Shown here piece by piece: positions 27,994 to 36,995 of a DNA stretch of 64,000 nt. The stretch is taken from the NCBI GenBank assembly GCA_027307165.1, contig DAHUXM010000009.1, forward strand, positions 39,420 to 103,419, in the 5' to 3' direction. This stretch comes from Gemmatimonadota bacterium (GTDB lineage: Bacteria; Gemmatimonadota; Gemmatimonadetes; Gemmatimonadales; Gemmatimonadaceae). Under the pieces are notes generated by a model. The model was not told the origin of the DNA and did no database searches. It saw only the letters and a program-made list of their open reading frames with translations. Position numbers and translations under genes: made by a program. The stretch's first letter is position 1; the number at the start of each line of letters is the position of its first letter.

Positions 27994-29397
27994 ATGGAAT
28001 CGCTCGATCTTCTCCCCGCCGAAATCTGGTCACGCCTCCTGGAGCGCGCTCGGCGCGAGGTGCCCGAACAAACCTTCAAAACCTGGCTCGAGCCAACGGA
28101 AGCTCTCGAAATTATCGGCGACACGCTCATAGTCGGAGCCCCCGATCGCTTCGCAGCTGACTGGAACGAGTCAAAACACGCAGCCTTGCTGAGCTCGTTT
28201 GGACCAGTTGCCCTCGGCCATCCGGTCAAGGTCGCATTCCGCGTCACCGAAGAGCGCCAGGCTCGCCCCCAGATGGACTTCTTCGTAGCCCCAAAACCCG
28301 AAGAAACAGCGACACGATCGCGACTACAGCGCGCCACTGAGGCGCCACTTAACGATAGATATACCTTCGCGCAATTTGTAATCGGCAAATCCAACGAGCT
28401 CGCCGCTGCAGCCGCACATGCAATCGCCGAGGCTCCCGGAAAGATCTACAACCCGTTCTTCATCTACGGCGATACCGGCCTCGGAAAGACCCACCTAATG
28501 CAGGCCGTAGGGCACGCGATCTACGAACGCGACCCTTCCACACGTATCACCTTCGTTGGAACCGAGCAGTTCACCAACGAAATGGTCAATGCAATCCAGA
28601 CTCGGACCAACCACGAGTTCCGGCGTCGTTATCGTGAGACTGACCTCCTCCTCATCGACGATGTCCACTTCCTGAAGGGAAAGGAGGGGACCCAGGAGGA
28701 GTTCTTTCACACCTTCAACGCGCTTTACGAAGCAGGCCGTCAGATAATCCTCACCAGCGATCGTCCTCCGTCCGACATAGCAGGACTCGAGGCCAGACTC
28801 GTGAGCCGCTTCCAGTGGGGTATGGTCGCTGATATCGAGCTCCCCGATTTCGAGCACAGAATCGCGATCCTGCAGCAGAAATCTCAACAGGATGATCTCG
28901 AAACCACAATTCCGGATGATGTTATCCGTTTCATCGCGGAGCACGTTCGCTCAAGTGTCCGCGAACTCGAAGGGTCCATAATCAAGCTGTTGGCTTACGC
29001 GTCGCTGCGCCACAAGCCGGTAAGCGTCGAAGTAGCCAAGGAAGCCTTACGGGACAAGCTCAAAGCTTCCGAGAGCCTGAGAGCTGACACCGAACCCCCT
29101 GGTCTTACAGTGAGCGCAATTCAGGTTGCGGTTGCAAAGGAGTGGGGAACTACAGTCGACGGATTGCGGTCAAAGACCCGAACCAAGGCGCTGACAATAC
29201 CCAGGCAAATTGCGATGTACCTGACGCGCGACCTGCTGGGCATGCAGCTTGTAGAGATTGGTGCGGCATTCGGAGGTAGAGATCATTCGACCGTAATCCA
29301 TAGCCTGGATAAAGTCGCGGAGATGATCGCTGCAGATGCGGATACCGGAACCAGAATCAGCAGGATCCGCGGACTGTTGGCGTCTCTCAGGATATGA
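27994..29397 (+). CDS. dnaA: Chromosomal replication initiator DnaA
   Basis: DnaA binds oriC and opens it to load the replicative helicase. The 467-residue protein has the N-terminal helicase-interaction domain (residues 1 to about 85, with TFKTWLEP), a variable linker, the AAA+ domain with Walker A GDTGLGKTH and Walker B LLLIDDVHF, and the C-terminal DNA-binding domain with the signature FGGRDHSTVIHS. All key motifs are intact. There is no good Shine-Dalgarno site before the ATG. The gene is divergent from rpmH and followed by dnaN. Confidence 0.98.
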   Translation: MESLDLLPAEIWSRLLERARREVPEQTFKTWLEPTEALEIIGDTLIVGAPDRFAADWNESKHAALLSSFGPVALGHPVKVAFRVTEERQARPQMDFFVAPKPEETATRSRLQRATEAPLNDRYTFAQFVIGKSNELAAAAAHAIAEAPGKIYNPFFIYGDTGLGKTHLMQAVGHAIYERDPSTRITFVGTEQFTNEMVNAIQTRTNHEFRRRYRETDLLLIDDVHFLKGKEGTQEEFFHTFNALYEAGRQIILTSDRPPSDIAGLEARLVSRFQWGMVADIELPDFEHRIAILQQKSQQDDLETTIPDDVIRFIAEHVRSSVRELEGSIIKLLAYASLRHKPVSVEVAKEALRDKLKASESLRADTEPPGLTVSAIQVAVAKEWGTTVDGLRSKTRTKALTIPRQIAMYLTRDLLGMQLVEIGAAFGGRDHSTVIHSLDKVAEMIAADADTGTRISRIRGLLASLRI

Positions 29398-29695
29398 ACA
29401 AACCATTGCCAGTTATCCACGTATATCAATACGCGAACGTATTACTCCGACAGCCGGGGTGTTGACAACTGTTGAAATCAAATGTTCTCCACCAGTGTTC
29501 CACAGAGCCATATCGCTGGAACTCCATATAGAATCGATACTTACAGAGGTTATCCGCTTCTGAACACTCCTCTACTACGACTGCTAGATTTCTATATCAT
29601 TTAGGCTGTATTAGAGCCGGCGAGTCTTCCACACGAAGACCCCCGACAAGCGACATGGTACGTTTACTCTCCTCCTCGGAAGTCAAGGAATACGG
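29398..29695. other. Candidate chromosomal replication origin (oriC)
   Basis: The 298-base dnaA-dnaN spacer has several DnaA-box-like sites: TTATCCACG at 29413-29421, TGTTGACAA near 29460, TGTTCCACA at 29496-29504 and TTATCCGCT at 29550-29558. An AT-rich stretch (about 29580-29620) follows and could be the unwinding element. The location between dnaA and dnaN is a common origin site. Only the first box is close to perfect, so the assignment rests on clustering and position. Confidence 0.6.
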
Positions 29696-30808
29696 ATGCG
29701 CTTTACGATCTCTCGTGAGAAGCTTCAGGAAGGCCTCAATGCCGTCTCGGCAAGCATTCCCACGAAGACAACTCTCCCGGTCCTGGCGAATATCCTGGTC
29801 GAGACGACTGACCGCGGTATACGGCTTTCCGGGACCGATCTGGATATAGCCGTCAGCACCGAAGTCGCAGCTGATGTCGAAGCTTCGGGTGCTGTTACGA
29901 TTCCGGCGAAAAAACTGAGCGAGCTCGCCCGTGAATTGCCCCCAGCGCCAGTGAAAATCGCAGCTCTCGGCGAGCAGCGAATCACGCTCGAGTGCGGACG
30001 GTCGAAGTTCAAATTGCTCGGCCTTCCGAGAGATGAATTTCCAACCTTTCCGGTAGTGCGTTTCAACGAGAGCTGGCGCATCAAGTCAGGCGATCTTCAG
30101 AAGCTCATTGGTGCGACGGTATTTGCCGTTTCAACCGAGGAGAGCCGGCCGATTTTGAATGGTGTGCTCTGGGAGCTTCGTCCGGAGCAGATGCGAATGG
30201 TTGCCACTAATGGGCACCGTCTCGCGAAGATGGAAACTCCGATCGTTGCGAGCAGCGCACCGGCGAGTGATCTTATTGTTCCACCCAAGGCGTTGGAGCA
30301 GGTACGCCGCCTCTTCCCGGCTGAAGAGGAACTGGAAGTTGCACGCGGAGAAAATCACATCGGTTTTCGCTCACCACTCACTGCCGTTTACACGCGCCTG
30401 ATCGAAGGGCCCTATCCCAACTACGACCAGGTAATTCCTCGCGACAACGACAAGTACGCAATCGCCGATAAAAATGCGTTGATCAGTGCACTCAAGCGTA
30501 TGTCAGTGATCGCCAGCGATCAGACGCACAGGATCCGCATGGCCTTCAACTCCGGAATGCTCAAGTTCAGCGTCACAACTCCGGATCTGGGCGAAGCCCA
30601 GGACGAGCTTCCGATTCGCTACGATGGCGATCAGCTGGAGATTGGATTTAACGCGAGCTATCTGCTCGAGATCCTGCGCTTCATGCCGACTGATGAGATA
30701 AAACTCACCTTCAAAGCACCAGAACGTGCTGCCACCATCGAACCAGAAGGCTGGACCGATCCAGCGACGTACATGTGCCTCGTAATGCCGCTACGATTGA
30801 TGGATTGA
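29696..30808 (+). CDS. dnaN: DNA polymerase III beta sliding clamp
   Basis: The clamp encircles DNA and tethers polymerase III for processive synthesis. The 370-residue length and three-domain layout are standard. It starts MRFTISREKLQEGLNAVS and shows conserved segments such as LPVLANILVE, VNGVLWEL-like at residue 155 (ILNGVLWEL), and ends with YMCLVMPLRL, the usual C-terminal clamp sequence. It follows dnaA on the same strand after the candidate origin. Its stop is three bases from the stop of a convergent lipoprotein gene. Confidence 0.97.
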   Translation: MRFTISREKLQEGLNAVSASIPTKTTLPVLANILVETTDRGIRLSGTDLDIAVSTEVAADVEASGAVTIPAKKLSELARELPPAPVKIAALGEQRITLECGRSKFKLLGLPRDEFPTFPVVRFNESWRIKSGDLQKLIGATVFAVSTEESRPILNGVLWELRPEQMRMVATNGHRLAKMETPIVASSAPASDLIVPPKALEQVRRLFPAEEELEVARGENHIGFRSPLTAVYTRLIEGPYPNYDQVIPRDNDKYAIADKNALISALKRMSVIASDQTHRIRMAFNSGMLKFSVTTPDLGEAQDELPIRYDGDQLEIGFNASYLLEILRFMPTDEIKLTFKAPERAATIEPEGWTDPATYMCLVMPLRLMD

Positions 30809-30811
30809 GTC

Positions 30812-31609
30812 TTACCGAAAGCCGGCAATGCTCGCCGTTTCAGTGACATGTTGAATGAATTGTGTCAGCTTGCCTGATGTGGTGACACTCACGAGACTGG
30901 TCTGCAATCCACGAGAGCCGAGCAATCTGCCGGCAGCAGTGTCCAGGAACAGATCCATCACACCGGTTCCGGTTGCGGTGACGATGATTCGGTGTTGGCC
31001 TTCAGTACCCTCGCCCGCTGCGGATAGAGAATCCGTCCGGTGTATCTGAAGTGCGACTGCATTTGTGAAAGCTGTGTCTCCAATCACGACGTAATTACTG
31101 ATCACGGTTGACTCGGCGGGAATGGTTCCCCTGCACCCTGTCGTGGTGGTCGAATCTCGCCACCGATCGCCGACTGCGAGCTGATTGGGCAACTTCGGGA
31201 TGAGTTGCTGGGCGCGTGTTATCAACGCGGAGCTGCTGTCGCACGACGCTGTAGTACCGGGAGCTGGATCCACTACCTGTAAATCACCGGATGCTGAAAG
31301 AGAGATAGTCGTTTTCTGACTGAGCTCTGGAACCTGCCGTTTCTGGGTCGTATCGAGAGCCGGTGCTATGACAGCATCGGTAACGATCGTGTATGCGTAA
31401 CTTCCTGGCGCGTATGTAAAGCTCCACGGACCACCTCGTGACATGCGCGCTGGGGGTGCAGGAGTCACGGGCACTGGTTGCGATTTCGGCTGAGTCGGAT
31501 TGACTTCAGGCTTGTTTGCGGGTGTTGGCTCGGTTGCTGGTGGAGCGGCCACGCATGCAGCCATGAATACCGCGCCCAATACGCTCGCCATCCCGGACAG
31601 TTTCATCAT
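30812..31609 (-). CDS. Putative lipoprotein of unknown function
   Basis: From the Met at 31609 (or the next Met at 31606) the product is about 265 residues and starts with a lipoprotein signal ending in the lipobox MAAC. A Pro/Thr-rich linker (about 22-60) leads into a beta-rich domain with no family I recognise. An upstream in-frame Met at 31711 lies inside rnpB, so it is rejected. The first bases follow the 3' end of rnpB by about 20 bases. Confidence 0.65.
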   Translation of the reverse strand: MMKLSGMASVLGAVFMAACVAAPPATEPTPANKPEVNPTQPKSQPVPVTPAPPARMSRGGPWSFTYAPGSYAYTIVTDAVIAPALDTTQKRQVPELSQKTTISLSASGDLQVVDPAPGTTASCDSSSALITRAQQLIPKLPNQLAVGDRWRDSTTTTGCRGTIPAESTVISNYVVIGDTAFTNAVALQIHRTDSLSAAGEGTEGQHRIIVTATGTGVMDLFLDTAAGRLLGSRGLQTSLVSVTTSGKLTQFIQHVTETASIAGFR

Positions 31610-31627
31610 CGGACCTTGAAGAGAGAG

Positions 31628-32016
31628 GTGCCACCGGCCTATAAGCCGGGTTCTGTACGCCAAGTCTCTCGACTGGCTGACGGTCATTTCTCTCGACGCG
31701 TAGTCACCCACGCGTTCCAGCAGCCTACCCGCGGCGTCTTTGTCAGGGTGGACACCCTTCGCCGCCTATTTGGCCTTGCTCCCACTGGGGTTTGCCAAGC
31801 CGTACGTGTTACCACGTACGCGGTGAGCTCTTACCTCGCCGTTTCACCCTTACCGACGGTTTCCCGTTGGCGGTTTGTTTTCTGTTGCACTGTCCGTCAC
31901 TTGGCGTTTTACGGCCTCGTGCCCAGGCGTTACCTGGCAGTGTGTCCATGGAGCCCGGACTTTCCTCGGAATAGTATCGCAATGATACTATTTCGCGACC
32001 GTCCAGCCGGTGGCAC
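31628..32016 (-). ncRNA. rnpB: RNase P RNA, bacterial class A
   Basis: The RNA is the catalytic subunit of RNase P. On the minus strand the 5' conserved block GAGGAAAGTCCGGGCTCCAT and the 3' block ACAGAACCCGGCTTAT are exact. The P1 helix is an 11-bp pairing of GTGCCACCGGC at the 5' end (32016 downward) with GCCGGTGGCAC at the 3' end (31628), which sets a length of about 389 nt. An AT-rich hairpin (AATAGTATC/GATACTATT) occupies the P3-like position. The protein partner rnpA lies at 27.2 kb. Confidence 0.95.
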
Positions 32017-32157
32017 TGCCTCAATCTAACGGAGTCGATGAGTACAGTGTGATGATCCAGCAGTGATGGAACGATGATGTCGTGATGATGTGCCGCCATA
32101 TGATCGTGCTCGTGAGCGAACATCCGCTCCGTTTACCATCATCCCGAGGATGCGTCA

Positions 32158-33051
32158 TTGCCGTCTGACAAGTCACGTACACATGTCCCGTCTATCGTTG
32201 TCCGGGCACCGGTAATTGCAACGGTGCTCACACCATTGGAGCGAATCAGGGTAGACGTCGCTTCCAGTGGAGTTTTCGAGGTCTTGCATCGCGGTTCCGT
32301 GGATGAACTGGCCGAGGATGTCCGCTCGCAGGAAGTGGACGCTGTAATTCTGTCGGTCGCCAGGTATGATACCGGGAGCACGGCGCGGATGGCTGCGATG
32401 GTGAGGGAGTTTCCAACGGTACCGACATTCGCGCTTCTCACGGATGTACAGCGGTCGACTCCACATTCGGTTCTTGAGCTCGGTCGGGTGGGCGTACGCA
32501 CGCTGATCGACGCACGGTCGCCTGCTGGATGGTCGGCATTGCGCGACCTGTTGACACATGAACGCTCGACTGACGTCCAACGGCAGATGCTGGGCGCACT
32601 CAACTTGGATCTTGCGGGAGTAGCACCTGACTGCTGGAAATTCTTCGAGCTCCTGTTCACCCACAAACCCTACATCGCAAACGTCCGTCAGATGGGACGC
32701 CATCTCAACGTGATTCCGGGGACGTTGATGAGCCGGTTCTATCGTGCGAATCTGCCATCGCCCAAGCGTTATATCGATGTTGGGCGTCTGGTGCGAGCAG
32801 CGCGGCTACTCGAGAACGCCGGACTATCGGTTACTAGCGTAGCACGAAAGCTGGATTATTCTTCCCCACAAGCCTTCAGCAGACATGTACGCTGCGTGCT
32901 CGGCATGTCACCTGTGCGTTTTCGTGAAGCGTACGACGGCGAGAAGATGCTGCGCAAGTTCAGGGAGGAGTTGATCCTTCCACACGTAGCCAAACTGCGG
33001 TCGTTTCGGCCCGTGAGTGCCCAGCCGGGATGGATATCCAAATGCGCTTAG
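32158..33051 (+). CDS. AraC-type transcriptional regulator
   Basis: The 297-residue product has an N-terminal domain of about 130 residues with a receiver-like alpha/beta pattern and a C-terminal AraC-type double helix-turn-helix (about 180-265), with LSVTSVARKLDYSSPQAFSRHVR followed by GMSPVRFREAY. It is probably a transcription factor that responds to a signal through its N-terminal part. It uses a TTG start at 32158 with a GAGGA Shine-Dalgarno seven bases upstream; the nearby ATG at 32150 is out of frame. Its target genes are unknown. Confidence 0.82.
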   Translation: MPSDKSRTHVPSIVVRAPVIATVLTPLERIRVDVASSGVFEVLHRGSVDELAEDVRSQEVDAVILSVARYDTGSTARMAAMVREFPTVPTFALLTDVQRSTPHSVLELGRVGVRTLIDARSPAGWSALRDLLTHERSTDVQRQMLGALNLDLAGVAPDCWKFFELLFTHKPYIANVRQMGRHLNVIPGTLMSRFYRANLPSPKRYIDVGRLVRAARLLENAGLSVTSVARKLDYSSPQAFSRHVRCVLGMSPVRFREAYDGEKMLRKFREELILPHVAKLRSFRPVSAQPGWISKCA

Positions 33052-33053
33052 TT

Positions 33054-33075
33054 GCAGCTGAGGATCCTCAGCTGC
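33054..33075. terminator. Perfect palindrome between AraC-type gene and pyrE
   Basis: The 22-base perfect palindrome starts GCAGCTGAGG and ends CCTCAGCTGC. It overlaps the pyrE stop codon and follows the convergent AraC-type gene by two bases. It can form a strong hairpin in both transcripts, so a bidirectional terminator is likely even without a long U-run. Confidence 0.6.
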
Positions 33076-33625
33076 GCATTCTTGTGACGATTTCGGCTGC
33101 CTTGGCAAGGGATCGAACGTGGTAGCCAGCGGCCTCTATACGCTCACGGCCGCCCTCCTCACGGTCTACGAGTGACAACACGCCGATGACCATGGCTCCG
33201 GCGTTCCTGACGGCTTCTATTGCCTTGAGCGCCGAGCCACCGGTTGTGATGACGTCCTCGATTACGACTACACGATCGGATTGGAAGAATGGACCTTCGA
33301 TCAGCTTGCCGGTTCCATGTGTCTTGGCTTCCTTCCGAACCGTGAATGCGCGAATTGGCTTGCCAGCCAGGGCACTCGCATATGCAATGGAGTACGAGAC
33401 GGGATCGGCGCCCAGTGTGAGGCCACCGACGGAATCCGGTGTCCAGCCGGCATTGGTGATCTCGTCAAATCCCAGGGGGCCGATAAGTGCAAGGCCTTCG
33501 GGGCTCATGGCAGTCATTCGAGCATCTATGTAGAGATCGGAGCGCGCGCCGGATGCCAGTGTAAATTCTCCAAGGCGTGCAGATCGCGTGGCGAGGAGCT
33601 CTACCAGTTCATCATGCTTCGTCAT
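33068..33625 (-). CDS. pyrE: Orotate phosphoribosyltransferase
   Basis: PyrE converts orotate and PRPP to orotidine 5'-phosphate in de novo pyrimidine synthesis. The 185-residue protein has the PRPP-binding motif VVVIEDVITTGGSA and the conserved segments FTLASGARSDLYIDAR and VRKEAKTHGTG. Its length is normal for the family. It is a single gene, divergent from a histidine kinase with a 48-base gap. Confidence 0.95.
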   Translation of the reverse strand: MTKHDELVELLATRSARLGEFTLASGARSDLYIDARMTAMSPEGLALIGPLGFDEITNAGWTPDSVGGLTLGADPVSYSIAYASALAGKPIRAFTVRKEAKTHGTGKLIEGPFFQSDRVVVIEDVITTGGSALKAIEAVRNAGAMVIGVLSLVDREEGGRERIEAAGYHVRSLAKAAEIVTRMRS

Positions 33626-33673
33626 GCGCGAAGAATATACAGAACTCCTCTCGGATTCTTCAGTGCTTGATCA

Positions 33674-34591
33674 GTGTTAGATAATATTCCGGCAGGCCTG
33701 GGCTGGGTGCTCGTTGGTATCGGGGCAATCGTTTTTGTCCTTGTTGTTCGTCGTTTTCGTACCCAGGCTCACAGGCTTCAGGAGCGCTCCAGGGAGCTCG
33801 AGCATCTGTCGACCGAGTTGATTCGCGTCAACAAGATGAAAAGTGAATTTCTCGCGAACGTATCGCACGAATTGCGCACACCGCTGAACGCGATAGTGGG
33901 GTTTGTGGACCTGCTGCGTGAAGGTGTGTATGGGGAACTGACACCGAAGCAAGCCGGGCCAGTTGAGCGAATTGAGGCATCTGCCAGCCATCTCCGACAT
34001 CTGGTCGATCAGATACTCGATCTTGCCAAGATCGCTGCAGGCCGACTGGAAGTTCATTCCGAACCAATCGACCTGCGGCCATTCATCCTCGATGTTGCAA
34101 GCGAGGTCGAACCACTGGTGTCGGAGAAGAGTCTCTATCTATCTCTCGCGCTGAGCTCGGGACTTCCACGGGTTCGGACCGATCCGACTCATCTACGCCA
34201 GATCGTCCTCAATCTGTTGGGAAATGCCGTGAAGTACACACATAAGGGCACGATAAGCGTGCGTACCCGGATCATTCCGGCTTCCGACACGTCCATTCCA
34301 GCAACTGTCAAATCGGTTCAGGATGCATCTCTCACCACCGCGCGTCCATGGGTTGCAATCCTGGTGTCGGATACCGGAATTGGAATCGGGAAGAACGATC
34401 AGGTGCGAATATTCGAAGAGTTCGAGCAGATCAACGCTGGACCCCGTGGCGATTCGATGAATCGCGGAACCGGGCTTGGTTTGCCGATATCACGTCGTCT
34501 CGCACGGTTGCTGGGCGGTGACGTTACAGTAGAGAGCGAGCTTGGGAAGGGCTCAACGTTTACGGTCTGGTTGCCTGGAGAAGCGGCGTAG
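33674..34591 (+). CDS. Sensor histidine kinase without a sensor domain
   Basis: The 305-residue kinase has one N-terminal membrane helix (about 10-26), a coiled-coil linker (30-55), the HisKA motif SHELRTP with His65, and a full ATPase domain (NLLGNAVKYT, DTGIGI, GTGLGLPISRRLA). No periplasmic or PAS domain is present, so signal input may come through the membrane helix or a partner. It starts at GTG. Its 3' end overlaps the convergent Ser/Thr kinase by 39 bases, which may couple their expression through antisense effects. Confidence 0.9.
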   Translation: MLDNIPAGLGWVLVGIGAIVFVLVVRRFRTQAHRLQERSRELEHLSTELIRVNKMKSEFLANVSHELRTPLNAIVGFVDLLREGVYGELTPKQAGPVERIEASASHLRHLVDQILDLAKIAAGRLEVHSEPIDLRPFILDVASEVEPLVSEKSLYLSLALSSGLPRVRTDPTHLRQIVLNLLGNAVKYTHKGTISVRTRIIPASDTSIPATVKSVQDASLTTARPWVAILVSDTGIGIGKNDQVRIFEEFEQINAGPRGDSMNRGTGLGLPISRRLARLLGGDVTVESELGKGSTFTVWLPGEAA

Positions 34592-35470
34592 TAGTCTGGA
34601 TAGTTTTCCCTTCTCTTCGACCGGCAGGGCAAGTGTCCGCTCCAGCTCGACGGCGAACTCCATGACGCTTGGATAGCGGTCCTTGGGTTGTCGGGAGAGA
34701 CCGCGCATTACGACTTCCTCGACTTCTGGGCGGAACTGCAGATCCTCATTTGCCTGGCTGAGTGGAATTGGCGGCATGGTGAGGAGCTGCGTAAACATTT
34801 CCCGTGGCTGCTTCGCCGTATATGGGTGACAGCCTGTGAGCAGAAAGTACGCGATGGTGGCCAGGGAATACTGATCTGCCGCTGGTGTGACCAGTTCGCC
34901 AGACAGCGCTTCCGGGGCCACGTACATCAGTGTTCCGACGAAGAAACCGGCCCGTGTCAGACGCTCGTCGGCTGGTGTATTCGTGTCAGTCGCGATTCCG
35001 AAGTCGAGCAGCTTGACTGTACGGGTTTGCGGGTCGTACATGACATTGTCAGGCTTCAGATCGCGGTGCACTATGTTCTGACAATGTGCGGCATCGACGG
35101 CAGCGGCGATCTGGACAGTGATTACCGATGCCTCGGCTGGATCGAGGTGGCCTTTTGTTTTGGCGTATCTTTCCAGCAGTTCGCCGGCGGCCCATTCGAT
35201 GGCGAGGAATGGGATTCCGCCTTCGGCTTCGCCTGTTTCGATCGTGCGAACGACGTTGCCATGTTCTACGCGAGCACCGAACTTCGCTTCGCGGATGAAC
35301 CGCGCGACGGCAGTAGGATCCTGTCGCAGGCGCTCTCGCAGCACCTTGAGCGCTACACGCCCATGCTCGGCGTGGTGCGCTTCGTAAACGGCGGACGTAC
35401 CGCCTTCACCGACCTCTCGGTCGATCGCGTACCCGGCGATCGTCGTTCCCACCAGATTTTCTCGTGGCAC
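34553..35470 (-). CDS. Soluble serine/threonine protein kinase
   Basis: This Hanks-type kinase has 305 residues. The glycine loop is GEGGTSAVY (21-29), the ATP lysine is Lys42 in VALKV, the catalytic loop is HRDLKPDN with Asp137, and the metal loop is DFG at 156-158. All are intact, so the kinase should be active. There is no transmembrane segment or PASTA domain; the C-terminus is a short basic tail (LLRRFSRQPDRKR). Targets are unknown. Confidence 0.92.
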   Translation of the reverse strand: MPRENLVGTTIAGYAIDREVGEGGTSAVYEAHHAEHGRVALKVLRERLRQDPTAVARFIREAKFGARVEHGNVVRTIETGEAEGGIPFLAIEWAAGELLERYAKTKGHLDPAEASVITVQIAAAVDAAHCQNIVHRDLKPDNVMYDPQTRTVKLLDFGIATDTNTPADERLTRAGFFVGTLMYVAPEALSGELVTPAADQYSLATIAYFLLTGCHPYTAKQPREMFTQLLTMPPIPLSQANEDLQFRPEVEEVVMRGLSRQPKDRYPSVMEFAVELERTLALPVEEKGKLSRLLRRFSRQPDRKR

Positions 35471-35564
35471 TCGGCGAACCTAATGCGAATTGGGCGGCGG
35501 GGACAGGGGCAGGACGCTATATAATACGTAATGATCGTGCGATGCCTTCGCTGCCCTCACACCC

Positions 35565-36995
35565 ATGGACCAGTGCATGACAGTGATGTCGCTCAGATGG
35601 CTCAGACTTGGCGCGGTGGTATTTCTAGCGGCGTGCGCCTCGGGTAACGCTGCTGGTCCTGGATCCGGGGGTAGAGATCCCCTGCAGAGCTACGACCCGA
35701 ACCGTGCCTCGACGGCTGGGGATACAGGGGTATTTGCTACCATCTACGGGAGGATGGGACTCGCCGCATCGGGTCCGCCGATCTTCTTTGTCGGTGACGT
35801 TGCCTACTTCGCCACCAAGTCGCCTGACACTACGATTGTTGTGGTTGGAATGTCGCTGCCGAACAAGGGCCTGTCCTTCAGGAAGGATCCCGATGGCTAC
35901 TCAGCCAGCTATGCTGTGGATCTCACACTGGAAAACAGCGCTGGCATGGTAGCCCAGTCTCGGGACAGCGAATCGGTGCGTGTGCCGACGTTCAGGGAAA
36001 CGTCCCGGACCGACGAGAGCGTGATATATCGTAGAGCATTCCGTGTGGTTCCCGGCAGTTACTCGTTGACCTATGCGGTGCAAGATGGAAGCGGCCAACG
36101 CAGTGCGGGCCAACGCCAGTCGATCGCTGTTCCGAAACTATCGTCCCCGGCACTATCCACCCTCGAGCCGATATACGAGGCAAAGTCGCGGCAGAACCTG
36201 GACTCGGTTCCATCCTATCTTCCCGCGCCACGTGCGTCCTACCTGTTCGGTGTCGATGACTCCGCGGCGGTCTACCTGGAGTCATATGGCACAGCCGGTC
36301 CGGTCTCCATGCAGGTTCGTACTCCCGACGGAAAAATTGCCTGGCAAGGAAACAGGACACTTTCAGCGCAAGGTGCTGGCCTTGCATCGGGCATCGTAAC
36401 TGTTCCGCTCGTTCATGCTGATGTGGGCATCGGGACCATCATCGCTACGCTGCCCGGATCGCCCGACACCATCGGTACACGGATGTTCGTTGGCTTTGGT
36501 CCCGATCTTCCCGTGTTGTCATTCAAGGACATGTTGGGATATCTGCGTTTTTTCAGCACTCCGGACAAACTGAAACCGCTGTACGACGCAAAGCCGGAGG
36601 AACGCGGTGCGCGATGGACTGCGTTTCTGCACGCGACCGATCCAAATCCGTCGACGCCGCAGAACGAAGCGCTGGACGATTATTTCGGGAGGATTCGCGA
36701 TGCCAATGCGATTTTTATCACCGATACGCCACGTGGGTGGTTGTCGGATCGCGGCATGGTGTTCGTGAGCCTTGGTGCGCCGACGAACTCGTACGAGGAC
36801 TACGGTTCGATGTACATGGGAGACATTGGAGTGGTGAATCAGCTGTCGACGCGCGTGCGGATTCTCGTGTGGGAGTACAGCCAGTACCAGACACGGATCA
36901 TATTCTACGATCCCAATGACACTCGCCAGTGGCGCCTCACACGACCGAGCATGGCGGTGTTCCAATCACTACTCGCGCGCATGACCAACAGATAA
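35565..36995 (+). CDS. GWxTD domain lipoprotein
   Basis: The 476-residue protein begins with a lipoprotein signal ending LAAC (Cys24). A beta-sandwich-like central region is followed by a GWxTD domain: at residue 391 the motif reads GWLSD, followed by RGMVFVSLGAP, the usual position of the (V/I)xLG strand. GWxTD proteins are of unknown role and are common in Gemmatimonadota, Acidobacteriota and Bacteroidota. Starts at Met5 or Met8 are also possible. polA follows directly with no gap. Confidence 0.85.
   Translation: MDQCMTVMSLRWLRLGAVVFLAACASGNAAGPGSGGRDPLQSYDPNRASTAGDTGVFATIYGRMGLAASGPPIFFVGDVAYFATKSPDTTIVVVGMSLPNKGLSFRKDPDGYSASYAVDLTLENSAGMVAQSRDSESVRVPTFRETSRTDESVIYRRAFRVVPGSYSLTYAVQDGSGQRSAGQRQSIAVPKLSSPALSTLEPIYEAKSRQNLDSVPSYLPAPRASYLFGVDDSAAVYLESYGTAGPVSMQVRTPDGKIAWQGNRTLSAQGAGLASGIVTVPLVHADVGIGTIIATLPGSPDTIGTRMFVGFGPDLPVLSFKDMLGYLRFFSTPDKLKPLYDAKPEERGARWTAFLHATDPNPSTPQNEALDDYFGRIRDANAIFITDTPRGWLSDRGMVFVSLGAPTNSYEDYGSMYMGDIGVVNQLSTRVRILVWEYSQYQTRIIFYDPNDTRQWRLTRPSMAVFQSLLARMTNR

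Noticed and set aside
31610..31711. Longer N-terminus of the lipoprotein downstream of rnpB
   Set aside because: The extra codons lie within the RNase P RNA and come before the signal peptide.
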